This document shows positions 1-8,853 of a stretch of 64,000 nucleotides of DNA, in pieces. The stretch lies in the NCBI GenBank assembly GCA_028714695.1, contig JAQTLX010000006.1:140449-204448 (forward strand), in the 5' to 3' direction. A program made the position numbers and the translations under genes. Numbering within the stretch: the stretch's first letter is position 1; every line of letters starts with the position of its first letter. The notes beneath the pieces were generated by a model, which was not told where the DNA came from, searched no databases, and saw only the letters and a list, made by a program, of their open reading frames with translations. Source of the stretch: Ignavibacteria bacterium (lineage in GTDB: Bacteria > Bacteroidota > Ignavibacteria > Tepidaquicellales > Tepidaquicellaceae).

Positions 1-1938
1 AAATTCATACTGCACCATTCCATTCAGCAAAGCATTTTTTGTCTGAGTGTCTTTCTGGAAAAAAGCCCTTAGATACAATTTCTTTAATGCCCTGTAGTCA
101 AGCCGCGTATTTATTATTGTCCTGTCCTGCCCGAACATCCTGTAAAAATTAACATCGGTATTTATCGCTATTATTTCAAACAGGTAATAATTAAATCCGA
201 AGTATGGATTTTTTAGATAAGTACCAAAATATGGTCCATGCGTGTACCCCGCATAAACGGCATTGTTTCCAAAAACATATTTTAAATAATTGTCATTAAG
301 ATAATTATTCCTTTTTATAATATTGCCTTCAGAATCATAGTCATTCGGACGGTTGTATTCAAAATACAAACTGTACGAAATTGGTCCGATAATTTTTACG
401 CTCAAATTCCCCGTATATCTGTCCTGTATCATAAATCCATTGCTCAACTGCTTGTTACGGTAATATTCTCCGCTGATATTGATTTCCGGTAAATATTTCC
501 TGACCTTGTTCCAGTAATATCCGCCCGATATCATTATCTCATCATAATCGTTGGGTATCCCTACAGAAGTATTGATAAAAGTAGGCGCCGTGAAGTTCTT
601 ATCGATTTTCCTGTACATTAAATCTGCAAAAGGCCCGCCGCTGTTGTCAAACTGATAGTAAGAATACAGTTCGAAAGCATTCCCTTCAAAGTTTGATGCG
701 TACTGTCCCTGTACTCTTACAGGATTCCTCGGGAACCTGTACTGCCCGTCAATACTCAGAACTTTCTCCTTTCTGCCTATGGATTTATCATTTGAAAGCA
801 GCAGAAAACTACCCACGGAAAAATCTGACGAAACGTAATTTGGTCTTGCAACGAATATTTGTCTCTTATTGCCTGTCTTATTCACATCATCCTGCACAAA
901 CATTGCTCCCGTCTTAAGTTTATCGCTTCTGAATGTGTAATTAAATCCGTAATCAATATTCTGTATCGAACGTGTATAAAATAAACTTATCGGCGAACGG
1001 TAGATATCGAGGTCCTTGCTGAAGAATGTCCTTTTCTCTGTCAGATAAGTCGGTCTGTTGTAAAGTGAGAAATAGTACGGGTCGGCTTCAAGCGTTGACT
1101 CGTCCGTATTGATTGTCGCTTTAAGTTTATGCTTGTCTATTGAGACGTTGAACTCGCCTCCGATTTGAGCCTTATACGAAGAATCGTTGAATTTATTTCC
1201 TACAATATAAGGCGTCGCGTTGAAATCAACCTTCACCCTTTCATTGAAAGGCGTTATATCAAGTTTATACATGCTCTTAAGGCTAAGCAATTCACTGTCT
1301 GGCATAAGAGAATAATAATAGTAAGTGCCGTCAGGTCTGTATGCAAACATTTGAAAATCTATACCTATCTGTTTTGTGTTTTTATTCTGCAGCCTGTCCA
1401 CAGGTATTTTCAACTCCGTTTCAATGTATCCCGGTTTGCCGTTTTCCGGTAATTGGTAAACTGTTGTTTTGCTTTCCCATACCCAATCCCATTCCGAAGA
1501 CTGAGAACGCTGATTGTACACAGATATGTCCCTCTGATTATCTCCGAAATTAAAAATAAAAATATATCCGTTCTGGCGCTTGTTCTCCAGGTCAAGAAGT
1601 ACAAAGAATTCATTTTCCTCTTCCGTGCTTCTGTCTCTTACAAGCGATTTTGCAATAATCTTGCCTTTCGGATAATATTTGAATGCCAGATAAATTGCGT
1701 CCTTTGACTGTTTTAAATATACTATTGTGCTGTCATAATCCTTGCTGTCTGAACGCGGTATCATCATGTAAAAATTTGTAAACACTTTTGCACCGGCCCA
1801 TTCGGCAGAATTTATCTTCCCGTCTATTATAGGATAATTGACTTCACCTGACTGAATCTGTGCAGAAGTGTGTTTAATGGAGAACATTACAACAAGAATT
1901 ATCAGAAGTGCTTTAACTGCGAAAAAGAAATTTTTCAT
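1..1938 (-). CDS. DUF5916-type outer-membrane protein with CBM9-like domain, 3' end outside window
   Basis: The reading frame is open from an ATG at 1938 to the left edge (646 codons), so the stop lies outside. Residues 1-26 form a signal peptide ending SAQ. Residues about 30-200 (start YPIIDGKINSAEW, then WDWVWESKT) resemble the family 9 carbohydrate-binding-like domain that precedes DUF5916. The rest is rich in aromatic, alternating beta-strand segments such as YTRSIQNIDYGFNYTFRS, fitting an outer-membrane beta-barrel. The last visible residues (GMVQYEF) look like a final barrel strand, so little is probably missing. The family has no firmly established function; an envelope location is inferred. 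Confidence 0.8.
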   Translation of the reverse strand, partial: MKNFFFAVKALLIILVVMFSIKHTSAQIQSGEVNYPIIDGKINSAEWAGAKVFTNFYMMIPRSDSKDYDSTIVYLKQSKDAIYLAFKYYPKGKIIAKSLVRDRSTEEENEFFVLLDLENKRQNGYIFIFNFGDNQRDISVYNQRSQSSEWDWVWESKTTVYQLPENGKPGYIETELKIPVDRLQNKNTKQIGIDFQMFAYRPDGTYYYYSLMPDSELLSLKSMYKLDITPFNERVKVDFNATPYIVGNKFNDSSYKAQIGGEFNVSIDKHKLKATINTDESTLEADPYYFSLYNRPTYLTEKRTFFSKDLDIYRSPISLFYTRSIQNIDYGFNYTFRSDKLKTGAMFVQDDVNKTGNKRQIFVARPNYVSSDFSVGSFLLLSNDKSIGRKEKVLSIDGQYRFPRNPVRVQGQYASNFEGNAFELYSYYQFDNSGGPFADLMYRKIDKNFTAPTFINTSVGIPNDYDEIMISGGYYWNKVRKYLPEINISGEYYRNKQLSNGFMIQDRYTGNLSVKIIGPISYSLYFEYNRPNDYDSEGNIIKRNNYLNDNYLKYVFGNNAVYAGYTHGPYFGTYLKNPYFGFNYYLFEIIAINTDVNFYRMFGQDRTIINTRLDYRALKKLYLRAFFQKDTQTKNALLNGMVQYEF

Positions 1939-2306
1939 AAAATTGGGTCATTGATTATAAAATGTTATAATTTGTATACGGTTAAAAATTCTTCATGGTT
2001 AATTTTATTCAGCGAAACACATAAATAATTCAGTGAAACGCTGATACTTTCAGGAAAGAAATGAATAGTATGCTGTTTGCTTCGTCCCACAATATATTTA
2101 TTTTATATCAGTCCCCTAGTCAGATTACGCATACATTAAATTATTGTTTCAGGAACAAACTTATATATGCATCCTCATTAAGTATGGAATATGATTTTTA
2201 TTTTCGGAATAATTTTTATTGTAAGGGTATTCTGTATTATCATTAACATTTTTATAAAATTGTATATATTGATGCATACCTAATTTCTAATTTCAAAGGA
2301 GAACTT
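1939..2306. other. Intergenic region between divergent genes
   Basis: AT-rich spacer between the leftward DUF5916 gene and the rightward gene at 2307. It must hold the promoters of both, but I see no clear -35/-10 pair. The only structure I trust is the Shine-Dalgarno AAAGGAG at about 2297-2303. A 61-codon ORF inside it has no coding character. Confidence 0.5.
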
Positions 2307-3602
2307 ATGGGAGAAGATTATTCCGATCTTCAAAAGAAATATCAAGAACAAATTCAAGATCAACTCAACCGGCAGAACCAGCAAAAACAGGAAAACAGAG
2401 AGAATAATCAGAATAATCAAAATCTTAATAAATTGTACCGGAAAAGTTCCTCTGGAAATTCCGGTTGTATTGTCATTTTATTAGCGGCAGGTTTATTCAT
2501 AGCAATCGGTATTGCAGTTATTATGTTTCTAAGTCCTGATATTATTAAAACCTTATCCAATAAGGGAAACGAATTTATCGGCGAAAAGACGCAAGAATCT
2601 GCAAAAAAAGATTCGAAAAATTCACTCGAAGGCGCGATAACCAATGTAATTATTATACCGCGCGAAAATAGTAAAGACATACTCTGGCTGACGTCTTATG
2701 AATTTAAGGGTTCGAAGTATTTGCACCACACTTATATTTACGACCCGTATAGCGAAAAAATAATCTTTGATGACAGTAAAATATTCGATGCCTACCCTCC
2801 GACACCGAAATTATTTCTCATTGATAATGAGTTGTGGTCGATAGTCTCGGAATCAGGGACCCCCGGTCCTGGCGTATATATTTACAATCCCTTAACGGGT
2901 AATGAACTATCCAATACTGACGCATTCATTGACAAATATCCCGAATTGAAAAGCGGAATCAGCAGGATTTATGCTTATGATGTTCCCCCCAGATTGGATA
3001 TTGAAACCCGAGACGGCAGAAAATTTTTCTTTGATATAACGAGTAAAAAAATGTATGCAGGGTATTCGGAATACAAAAATACTTTATCTAATAGTAAAAT
3101 AAGTATTTTCGCACTCGGAATCGAAAACAGTTCTGAAAATGCAAGAAAAAGACTGTTTCTTGTTACAGGACCTGAATCGAGCCTGTCGGAGCGCAATGTA
3201 GAAGAAAATTATTTCTCTAATCTCTCAACTGTCAAATTCATTACAAAGTCCGACGCGAAAGTGCTTATTGAAGATAAGATATTCCTCGAAGGAGTTTTAT
3301 TGTTTCAGGACGACGAATCATGTTTTATATTTTATCAGAATCAGACAGGCGCTAACGCTGAAAGATATCTTTCTTGCATAAATAAAGAAGGAACAATAGT
3401 CTGGACAGCATCAACCGAAAAAGATTTATTCGCAAAACTTAAAGCATCCGATAAAGAATCATCATCAGGTATGTTCTTTATAAAAAGTTCTGTACATGTT
3501 TCACGTTCCGGGAATCTCGTACTTCTATATCACGACAGAGACGGCTTTATGGGATTCGATTATAATACAGGTAAAGTTCTTTTTAAGGAAGAAGTAAAAT
3601 AA
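2307..3602 (+). CDS. Single-pass membrane protein of unknown function with large exported domain
   Basis: The 431-residue product starts at an ATG behind a strong AAAGGAG. Residues 1-48 are charged and very rich in Gln and Asn (cytoplasmic, probably disordered or coiled). A hydrophobic segment at about 53-76 (GCIVILLAAGLFIAIGIAVI) is the only membrane span. The remaining 350 residues would be periplasmic. They contain repeated short strand-like blocks (for example LWLTSYEFKGSKYLHHTYIYD, GNLVLLYHDRDGFMGFDYNTG) that suggest a beta-propeller of the PQQ/quinoprotein type, but I find no diagnostic motif. It stands alone between divergently and convergently read neighbours. I do not recognise a family. 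Confidence 0.75.
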   Translation: MGEDYSDLQKKYQEQIQDQLNRQNQQKQENRENNQNNQNLNKLYRKSSSGNSGCIVILLAAGLFIAIGIAVIMFLSPDIIKTLSNKGNEFIGEKTQESAKKDSKNSLEGAITNVIIIPRENSKDILWLTSYEFKGSKYLHHTYIYDPYSEKIIFDDSKIFDAYPPTPKLFLIDNELWSIVSESGTPGPGVYIYNPLTGNELSNTDAFIDKYPELKSGISRIYAYDVPPRLDIETRDGRKFFFDITSKKMYAGYSEYKNTLSNSKISIFALGIENSSENARKRLFLVTGPESSLSERNVEENYFSNLSTVKFITKSDAKVLIEDKIFLEGVLLFQDDESCFIFYQNQTGANAERYLSCINKEGTIVWTASTEKDLFAKLKASDKESSSGMFFIKSSVHVSRSGNLVLLYHDRDGFMGFDYNTGKVLFKEEVK

Positions 3603-3731
3603 AGAATCCGGAAGTTGAAGATTTACTTCAGCAATACAAAGAGTTGCCGCGGCGCGTTAGGTTATAAAATTAAATATTCAAACTCGAATTCTGAATTTGA
3701 AATCAGGAATTGAATCCAAAATTGAAGATTA

Positions 3732-3757
3732 AATATTCGCCCTTAAGAGCGAATATT
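3732..3757. terminator. Hairpin between convergent genes
   Basis: A 9-bp inverted repeat (AATATTCGC with GCGAATATT, 8-base loop) lies between the convergent genes ending at 3602 and 3760. It has no clean T-run on either side, so it is a weak candidate for a bidirectional terminator. Confidence 0.4.
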
Positions 3758-3759
3758 AT

Positions 3760-5040
3760 TTATTCCTCAAATTTCAGAATTGTAACTTTCTTCCCTCTCG
3801 TTTCGGGAAATGTCCATATCCACGCGCCTGTCAGTAATGCAAAAACTGCGGCAATTGAAATACCTCCGCCAAGCCCGTAATTAGTGGCAACAACGGCTAT
3901 TATTACGGGAGTAAAAAACTGTATTCCCCTTGCGAGATTGAAAGCGGTTCCCATGGCAGTTCCGCGTATTTTTGTCGGAAATAATTCCGAGAATAATGGA
4001 CCGTAACCGCCGAACATACCTGTGCCGAATCCGACAAGGAACATGCACACTAATATTAAATACTGCTCTATCACTATTATATGCCAGAACGTTGTAATCA
4101 TTAATAAACCGAATGCCATTATTACGGAATACACTGAATACGCGGGTCTCCGCCCGAATTTATCGGCAACAAATCCGAATGTGAAATATCCAAGAAATCC
4201 CCCCGTCTGAGTGAATAGCATGAACAACGCCGATTTTGCCATGGTGAATTCTCTCTGCTGATGAAGATAACCCGGCATCCATGAATATGTGAACCAATAT
4301 GCCGACATATCAAATACCGCAAGCACCAGTGCAAGTATAAAAAACTTTCTGTACTCGGGCGCAAACAGCGCTATGAACTTGCTCTTTTTTTCCAGACGTA
4401 TTTCCTCTTCAGTGAGTTGTCCCGATTCAATTAATTTTCTCCTCTCTTCCCAGATATCCGATTCAGGAAGTTTTTTCCTGATAAGAATTACAATTATTGC
4501 AGGCAGAATAGAAACGAAGAAACACATTCTCCAGCCTATTTCAGGCGCAATATATCCCCCGACCAAAGTTGCCAGTGCTATGCCTATCGGAGCGCCTGTC
4601 TGCATAAAAGCGCCGTATCTTCCGCGCAATTTCGCGGGGAATGTTTCACCTATATAAGTCTGACCGGTCCCCCATTCACCGCCAACCCCAAGACCGGTAA
4701 TAATTCTGAATATAAGTAAAAACCCTATAGTGTAAGAAAAACCGCTCAGGAAAGTACCGACGCTGTAAGTAAGTATAGTCCACTGTAATACCTTTTTTCT
4801 CCCGTATTTATCCGACAGGTATCCGAAAATTATACCGCCTAATGCAGTAGCCGCTAGACTGGCGCCAAGGACAAAAGAAATCTGAACATCGGTAAAATTC
4901 AATTCCTTCTTAATCTGCATCATTAAGAAAGTATATAATATCAGGTCATAAAAATCAAAGACCCATCCCGCCCAACTTAAGAATAAAATTTTGTAGTGTG
5001 CCTTCGTAGGTTTATCGTACTCGTTAAGAAGTTTTTTCAT
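3760..5040 (-). CDS. MFS transporter, sialate/aromatic-acid symporter-like
   Basis: A 426-residue protein with about 12 hydrophobic segments. The MFS motif A reads GYLSDKYGRKK at residues 73-83 and is partly repeated in the second half (GFVADKFGRRPAYS). The N-terminal WAGWVFDFYDLILYTF block with an acidic residue in helix 1, and the conserved GLGVGGEWGTGQTYIGETFP stretch, are typical of the sugar/organic-acid symporter branch (SHS/AAHS families, proton-coupled uptake of carboxylates). A long charged loop (about 188-222) separates the two six-helix halves. It is monocistronic and followed in its own direction by the convergent gene at 2307. Its substrate cannot be read from the sequence. Confidence 0.85.
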   Translation of the reverse strand: MKKLLNEYDKPTKAHYKILFLSWAGWVFDFYDLILYTFLMMQIKKELNFTDVQISFVLGASLAATALGGIIFGYLSDKYGRKKVLQWTILTYSVGTFLSGFSYTIGFLLIFRIITGLGVGGEWGTGQTYIGETFPAKLRGRYGAFMQTGAPIGIALATLVGGYIAPEIGWRMCFFVSILPAIIVILIRKKLPESDIWEERRKLIESGQLTEEEIRLEKKSKFIALFAPEYRKFFILALVLAVFDMSAYWFTYSWMPGYLHQQREFTMAKSALFMLFTQTGGFLGYFTFGFVADKFGRRPAYSVYSVIMAFGLLMITTFWHIIVIEQYLILVCMFLVGFGTGMFGGYGPLFSELFPTKIRGTAMGTAFNLARGIQFFTPVIIAVVATNYGLGGGISIAAVFALLTGAWIWTFPETRGKKVTILKFEE

Positions 5041-5200
5041 TTTTTGAGGTTTAATTTTTAAAACGACAAAAATGGGAGAAATAAAACATTATTATTTAAC
5101 AACTTAATATATAAGATGCATCATTTTATATCAAGTAAATTTATTGTCAGACTATTTTTGCAATGAGTAATTTGTAAACCTCTAACCATTAATCGATGAC

Positions 5201-5363
5201 CGTTAATCACGAATTGTTAATCGTTAATCGCTAATTGCTAATTGCTAATCGCTAATTGTTAATTGCTAACCGCTAATTGTTAATCGCTAATTGCAAATCG
5301 TTAATCGTTAATTGCTAATTGCAAATCGCTAACTATTAATTATTAATTGCTTATTGAAGATTG
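5201..5363. repeat. Heptanucleotide degenerate tandem repeat (dispersed family)
   Basis: About 23 consecutive 7-base units of the form (T/C)G(C/T)TAAT, for example CGCTAAT, TGCTAAT, TGTTAAT, CGTTAAT, TGCAAAT, then TGAAGAT. The period is exactly seven for over 150 bases, without spacers. The reverse complement (ATTAGCG, ATTAACG) is the same family seen downstream of the secreted-protein genes at 56.7, 59.9, 61.5 and 63.8 kb. Here it lies downstream of the leftward gene at 5428. The rest of the 5041-5427 gap holds only AT-rich sequence and a terminator. Confidence 0.9.
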
Positions 5364-5370
5364 AAGATTT

Positions 5371-5407
5371 AAAAGAAAATCCCGTCCTTTGTATTAAGAA
5401 CGGGATT
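5371..5407 (-). terminator. Intrinsic terminator of the gene at 5428-5847
   Basis: Read on the minus strand, the stem AATCCCGT...ACGGGATT (8 bp) is followed by TTCTTTT, 21 bases after the stop codon. Confidence 0.75.
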
Positions 5408-5427
5408 AGTAAAAAACGTAGCCGATA

Positions 5428-5847
5428 CTAAATAATAATTAATTCTTTGTTGTTCGCAGGATTATATTTAATATTCAATTTATCGCCGACTCTCGGAACG
5501 GCGATTTTTGATACAGCAGTTTCGACTTCTGTTTCAAATTCCGGTCCGTATTGCGGCAATACTTTCAGTTTCATTTTTACGACCGGGTTGTAGTTAATCA
5601 ATGCGCCTGTGTCTGCAATCGTTAATACTTCAGCGGTACCTCCCAGTCCCGTTTGCATTAGTTGCGCATGTTTACCGTCATAGTCGGTATATTGCTTTGC
5701 CATGTCAAGTCCGGCATTGGCTTTATCGACAAAATCCTTGCCCATAAAAGTTTTTGTCATGAATCCGGTCAAACCTTTATTAATTGCTTTGTCGGCATTC
5801 TCGAGAGCCTTTTTAGGATCGTCTTCTTTTTTCCCTAATCCAAACAT
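5428..5847 (-). CDS. Small soluble protein of unknown function
   Basis: A 139-residue protein without signal or membrane segment. The start is well supported by AAAGGAG seven bases upstream of the ATG. The first 75 residues are helical and Lys/Asp/Ala-rich. The last 60 (NYNPVVKMKLKVLPQYGPEF onward, then KIAVPRVGDKLNIKYNP) form a beta-rich domain resembling the small barrel domains that follow SHOCT-type or DUF3592-like leaders. Such domains are widespread and uncharacterised. It has its own terminator and is probably monocistronic. Confidence 0.7.
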   Translation of the reverse strand: MFGLGKKEDDPKKALENADKAINKGLTGFMTKTFMGKDFVDKANAGLDMAKQYTDYDGKHAQLMQTGLGGTAEVLTIADTGALINYNPVVKMKLKVLPQYGPEFETEVETAVSKIAVPRVGDKLNIKYNPANNKELIII

Positions 5848-6231
5848 TTCGTTCTCCTTTTAATGTTTTTAAGATTTTAGAAAATTTTTATAATATAATA
5901 AAGTTTATTAGAATATCATATATATTCTTCATTGTATTATTATGGTAAATACAGCATATATAAAAGAATTATGCATTTTGCATGACCGGCAAGACTTCCC
6001 TGCCGGTCAGTACGACCTCCTGAGTGACAGGAACTTACAGAACATTCCCAAACTTCATTTCATTCGGTAAATCCCTTTTCTTCCATTATTCTGAATTTCA
6101 CTTTTCAAATTTTCATAGGAATTAATGCTCCCGTTGAAATAATTGCCGCTCCTTATTTTAATGCCGAATTATATAATTTTAGATTAAATTATTAATCCGG
6201 CAGAATGTAAAATATCGCCTTACTCTTCAAA
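5848..6231. other. Intergenic region with palindromic element
   Basis: 384 bases with no coding potential. It holds a perfect 8-bp stem at 5984-6008 (GACCGGCA, 9-base loop, TGCCGGTC) without a T-run, followed by a CCTGAGTGACAGG stretch. It looks like one of the small GC-richer palindromic intergenic elements seen again at 56.77 and 60.17 kb rather than a terminator. Confidence 0.5.
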
Positions 6232-6561
6232 TTAAGACTTTTGAACAGAATTACCGCCATGAAATTGACCAAAATTGAGAGCCGAAAAAAGCGACATCAG
6301 CAGGAATCCGATGCCGACGGTCGCTACATGGGCGGAATTTCGTAAATCAAAAAATCCAACTCGGAAAATCAGCATGTAACCAACTGCTAGGTTGAACATT
6401 CCCCAAAGTACGTTAACCATCGATGAAGACTGCCCTTTTCCCGATGGTTTGGCAAACGGAGTCTGGAAAGCCTTGCCCATCACTCCACTCACCAGGTGAG
6501 GAATTGAGTTCGAGAGAAAAATCCCTCCGATAAAATAAGAAACATAAATAATCCATTCCAT
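6232..6561 (-). CDS. Small integral membrane protein of unknown function
   Basis: A 109-residue protein with three or four hydrophobic helices: about residues 3-24, 48-67 (MVNVLWGMFNLAVGYMLIF) and 78-97 (HVATVGIGFLLMSLFSALNF). A polar loop with FAKPSGKGQSSS separates the first two. It begins 55 bases behind the MFS gene and is the likely third gene of the marR-MFS unit. I do not know the family; membrane position and co-transcription are inferences. Confidence 0.7.
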   Translation of the reverse strand: MEWIIYVSYFIGGIFLSNSIPHLVSGVMGKAFQTPFAKPSGKGQSSSMVNVLWGMFNLAVGYMLIFRVGFFDLRNSAHVATVGIGFLLMSLFSALNFGQFHGGNSVQKS

Positions 6562-6616
6562 AGTTTTAAAATTTTAGTAATTTATAATTATATAAAAATC
6601 ATAAGTTGATTCTCCA

Positions 6617-8044
6617 TTAAGTGGGTATTGTATCTTTATGTATGCGAATAGGAAGCCTGCTTGTAAACCATATAACTAACAATTGAAAACCAATCAGTGC
6701 GATAAAAGGAATAATGAATGAGTGAGACCCCGAATCGGCTCGATTTTCTCCGGAAGTCGAGATGAAGACAGCCAATGCAGTTGTCATTATTGGTCCCCCA
6801 AGCCTTTGTACGATGTTTATTGCCGTCGTAGCAAAACTCAGTTTCTCTTTTGGTACGGAAGCGTATGCTGCAGCAACGGAAGGTACACCGGTCCCGCCTT
6901 GCCCAAACCCGCGGACAAAAAGTGATGCTATCGCTAAAGGCATTGAGAAACCGTTATAAGCCATCCAAAGAAAAGGCAAGGTTCCCAGAAAATTCAGAAC
7001 AACCCCGCCTGAGGCAACGGCTCGAACACCGAATCTATCCGTTAATTGACCTGCAAACGGATAAATACAAAGCATGCCGATTCCCATGGAGGAGAGTATC
7101 CAGCCGGTCTGTGACCCGTTAAGTCCGCATTCGTTAATTAAATAAAGTGGAACTATAAATTGCCCGGCATACATTATGCCGTTGGATAGAAATTGTGTGA
7201 CTGCGGCAATTGAAAAGTCCTTGTTTTTAAAAAGCCCTATATCAATTAACGCTCTGGTCGCTATTCGTAGTTCATATCGTATGAACGCTCCTGATAAAAC
7301 TACGCCAAGTGCGAGAACCCATATGCCCTCGGACCTGTTGTGAGAAACCGCTTCGAACCCATAAAGAAGACAAACTAGTGCGGGCGAAATCATCAGAAAC
7401 CCTGCCAAATCAAACGGGCGTTTCCGGATTAGCGTTTTATCGTGAGGAATAAAATAAACCGCGAGAATGATGGCAATAATGCCGATCGGCAAATTGATAT
7501 AAAATAACCAATGCCAACTCGCGTATTTCAAGATTGTACCTGCGAGAATAGGACCAAAGAGCGGCGCAAGAAGGATTGGAATCGAGGCAATACCGAGTAC
7601 TTTTACCATTTGTTTTCCGGCGACCCGGGCCGCCATCAACTGACTGAGGGGAGCCAGCAATCCTCCCGCCATTCCCTGTGCAACCCGCGCACAAATCAAC
7701 TCGTTTATACTATGAGCGCTGCCGCACAAAAACGAAGTCAGCGTAAATGCTGAAAAGCAAAACAGATAAAGTCTCTTTGCTCCAATCCTATCCACAAGCC
7801 AACCGTTGATAGGGAGCATGAGCGCGAGCGCAAGTAGGTAGCCGCTGATAACCCATTGGGCAATTGCAATCGTAGAGTGCAGATCCTGCGTAATTGAGGA
7901 AAGCGAGACGTTGACAACGGTCGAATCCATTTGCGTCATAAAAGGCGCAAGAATTACGACAGCAATCACTTTCCATGCATTCGAATCAAGTTTTTCAGAC
8001 TTCGGAGGTGTGGCTGCGATTTGAGATTCTTTTTCCAAACTCAT
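6617..8044 (-). CDS. DHA2-family (EmrB/QacA-like) drug efflux MFS transporter
   Basis: A 475-residue protein with about 14 hydrophobic segments, the topology of the DHA2 drug:proton antiporters. Residues 39-51 (MDSTVVNVSLSSI) match motif D1 and residues 81-91 (GWLVDRIGAKR) motif A. The antiporter motif C region reads ILLAPLFGPILAG. DHA2 pumps export hydrophobic or cationic drugs across the inner membrane; the substrate here is unknown. The ATG overlaps the stop of the marR-like gene (ATGA, 4 bases), so the pump and regulator are translationally coupled, as usual for a drug-inducible efflux operon. Confidence 0.9.
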   Translation of the reverse strand: MSLEKESQIAATPPKSEKLDSNAWKVIAVVILAPFMTQMDSTVVNVSLSSITQDLHSTIAIAQWVISGYLLALALMLPINGWLVDRIGAKRLYLFCFSAFTLTSFLCGSAHSINELICARVAQGMAGGLLAPLSQLMAARVAGKQMVKVLGIASIPILLAPLFGPILAGTILKYASWHWLFYINLPIGIIAIILAVYFIPHDKTLIRKRPFDLAGFLMISPALVCLLYGFEAVSHNRSEGIWVLALGVVLSGAFIRYELRIATRALIDIGLFKNKDFSIAAVTQFLSNGIMYAGQFIVPLYLINECGLNGSQTGWILSSMGIGMLCIYPFAGQLTDRFGVRAVASGGVVLNFLGTLPFLWMAYNGFSMPLAIASLFVRGFGQGGTGVPSVAAAYASVPKEKLSFATTAINIVQRLGGPIMTTALAVFISTSGENRADSGSHSFIIPFIALIGFQLLVIWFTSRLPIRIHKDTIPT

Positions 8045-8475
8045 TTCACAATTTTTTTAATGACCTCGCCGGCTTTGAAAAGGACGGTCTGATCCCGCTT
8101 GTCGAGTTGGGCTATGGAATTCGAGAGCCAGGTGTGTTTCGCCTCTCGCGTGCTTTTTACAAGAGTTAACCCTTTTGCAGTCAGTTTAATATACAATTGC
8201 CGCCCGTCTGTCGGGTGAGCATTACGTTCCACAAGACCCATTTTTTCAAGCGAAGCGATAGCTGTTCCCATCGATTGCGGTTTTATACTTTCGGCTCTCG
8301 CAAGGTCTGCCGAAGTCGCTGACCCTTCTTTTTCAAGCCTCGAAAGAACAGCCTTCTGTGTCCAGGAAAACTCTCGTAATTCCGGCGGCGCATTCGCACG
8401 AATTCGACGTACAAGCAAACCTATCGTCAATGCTAAGTCCTCAACCGAATTCAGTTCACTCTTTTTAGTAGTCAT
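8041..8475 (-). CDS. MarR-family transcriptional regulator
   Basis: The protein has 144 residues from the ATG at 8475. A longer form from 8502 is possible, but the ATG at 8475 has GAAAGGAG at good distance, while the promoter predicted for this gene would put transcription start almost at 8502. A winged helix-turn-helix covers about 40-120: LSRLEKEGSATSADLARAE, then IASLEKMGLVERNAHPTDGR, with the wing Asp-Gly-Arg typical of MarR. Such dimers repress linked efflux genes until a phenolic or drug ligand binds. The overlap with the MFS gene and the repeats upstream (8521-8624) suggest autoregulation of the operon. The first codons (ATGACTACT) are duplicated at both possible starts. Confidence 0.92.
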   Translation of the reverse strand: MTTKKSELNSVEDLALTIGLLVRRIRANAPPELREFSWTQKAVLSRLEKEGSATSADLARAESIKPQSMGTAIASLEKMGLVERNAHPTDGRQLYIKLTAKGLTLVKSTREAKHTWLSNSIAQLDKRDQTVLFKAGEVIKKIVK

Positions 8476-8511
8476 ATTTATGTCACTCCTTTCAGTAGTC
8501 ATATTTATACA

Positions 8512-8540
8512 AATATATATATTATCAGTTTAACTGTCAA
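8512..8540 (-). promoter_or_regulatory. Sigma70-type promoter of the marR operon
   Basis: On the minus strand TTGACA (8540-8535) is followed after 17 bases by TATATT (8517-8512). Transcription would begin near 8505, leaving a 30-base leader before the supported ATG at 8475. The -35 box is part of the first 26-bp repeat. Confidence 0.6.
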
Positions 8541-8624
8541 GTTTATATTATCAGTTTAACTGTCAAGTTTATGCTATTAGTCTAACTATCAAGTTTATAC
8601 TATTAGTCTAACTGTCAAGTTAAT
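8521..8624 (-). repeat. Four 26-bp tandem repeats upstream of marR, likely operator array
   Basis: Units at 8521-8546, 8547-8572, 8573-8598 and 8599-8624. Units 1 and 2 are identical; 3 and 4 differ at a few positions. Each contains the imperfect palindrome CAGTTTAACTG (or TAGTCTAACTA) next to TGTCAAGTTTAT, so each reads TTGACAGTTAAACTG on the minus strand. MarR proteins bind short palindromes, and the overlap with the -35 box makes an operator role likely. Binding is inferred. Confidence 0.8.
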
Positions 8625-8711
8625 TTTGTAAATCGGATAAATTGTGTATAAAAATATTATGATTTACAGGTGGTTTGATAGATTCTCCGTACGCACAAAG
8701 CAATCATGATT

Positions 8712-8849
8712 CTACATCTCAATTTCATTAATAAATTGAAAATCAATAATCAGGTTTTGGATATTACTAGTAAACCAATTCGCATTCTGCGAAAAGGTAA
8801 TTCTGCATAATGATGTTATAATAATAAATGTTAATATGATTTTTTTCAT
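8712..8849 (-). pseudogene. Truncated 5' remnant of a secreted-protein gene
   Basis: An ATG at 8849 opens 45 codons ending in TAG. Residues 1-20 are a good signal peptide (MKKIILTFIIITSLCRITFS, then QNANWF). The next 25 residues (ending IIDFQFINEIEM) resemble the first blade of YCF48/beta-propeller T9SS proteins, which often read DVQFIN. There is no continuation in any frame. I read this as the leftover start of a decayed cargo gene; a real 45-residue secreted peptide cannot be ruled out. Confidence 0.4.
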
Positions 8850-8853
8850 AATT

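Noticed and set aside
2061..2246. 61-codon ORF before the membrane protein gene
   Set aside because: No ribosome site, Tyr/Phe/Ser-rich translation of AT-rich spacer.
4289..4657. 122-codon ORF antisense to the MFS transporter
   Set aside because: It is the complement of transmembrane-helix coding sequence, a common shadow.
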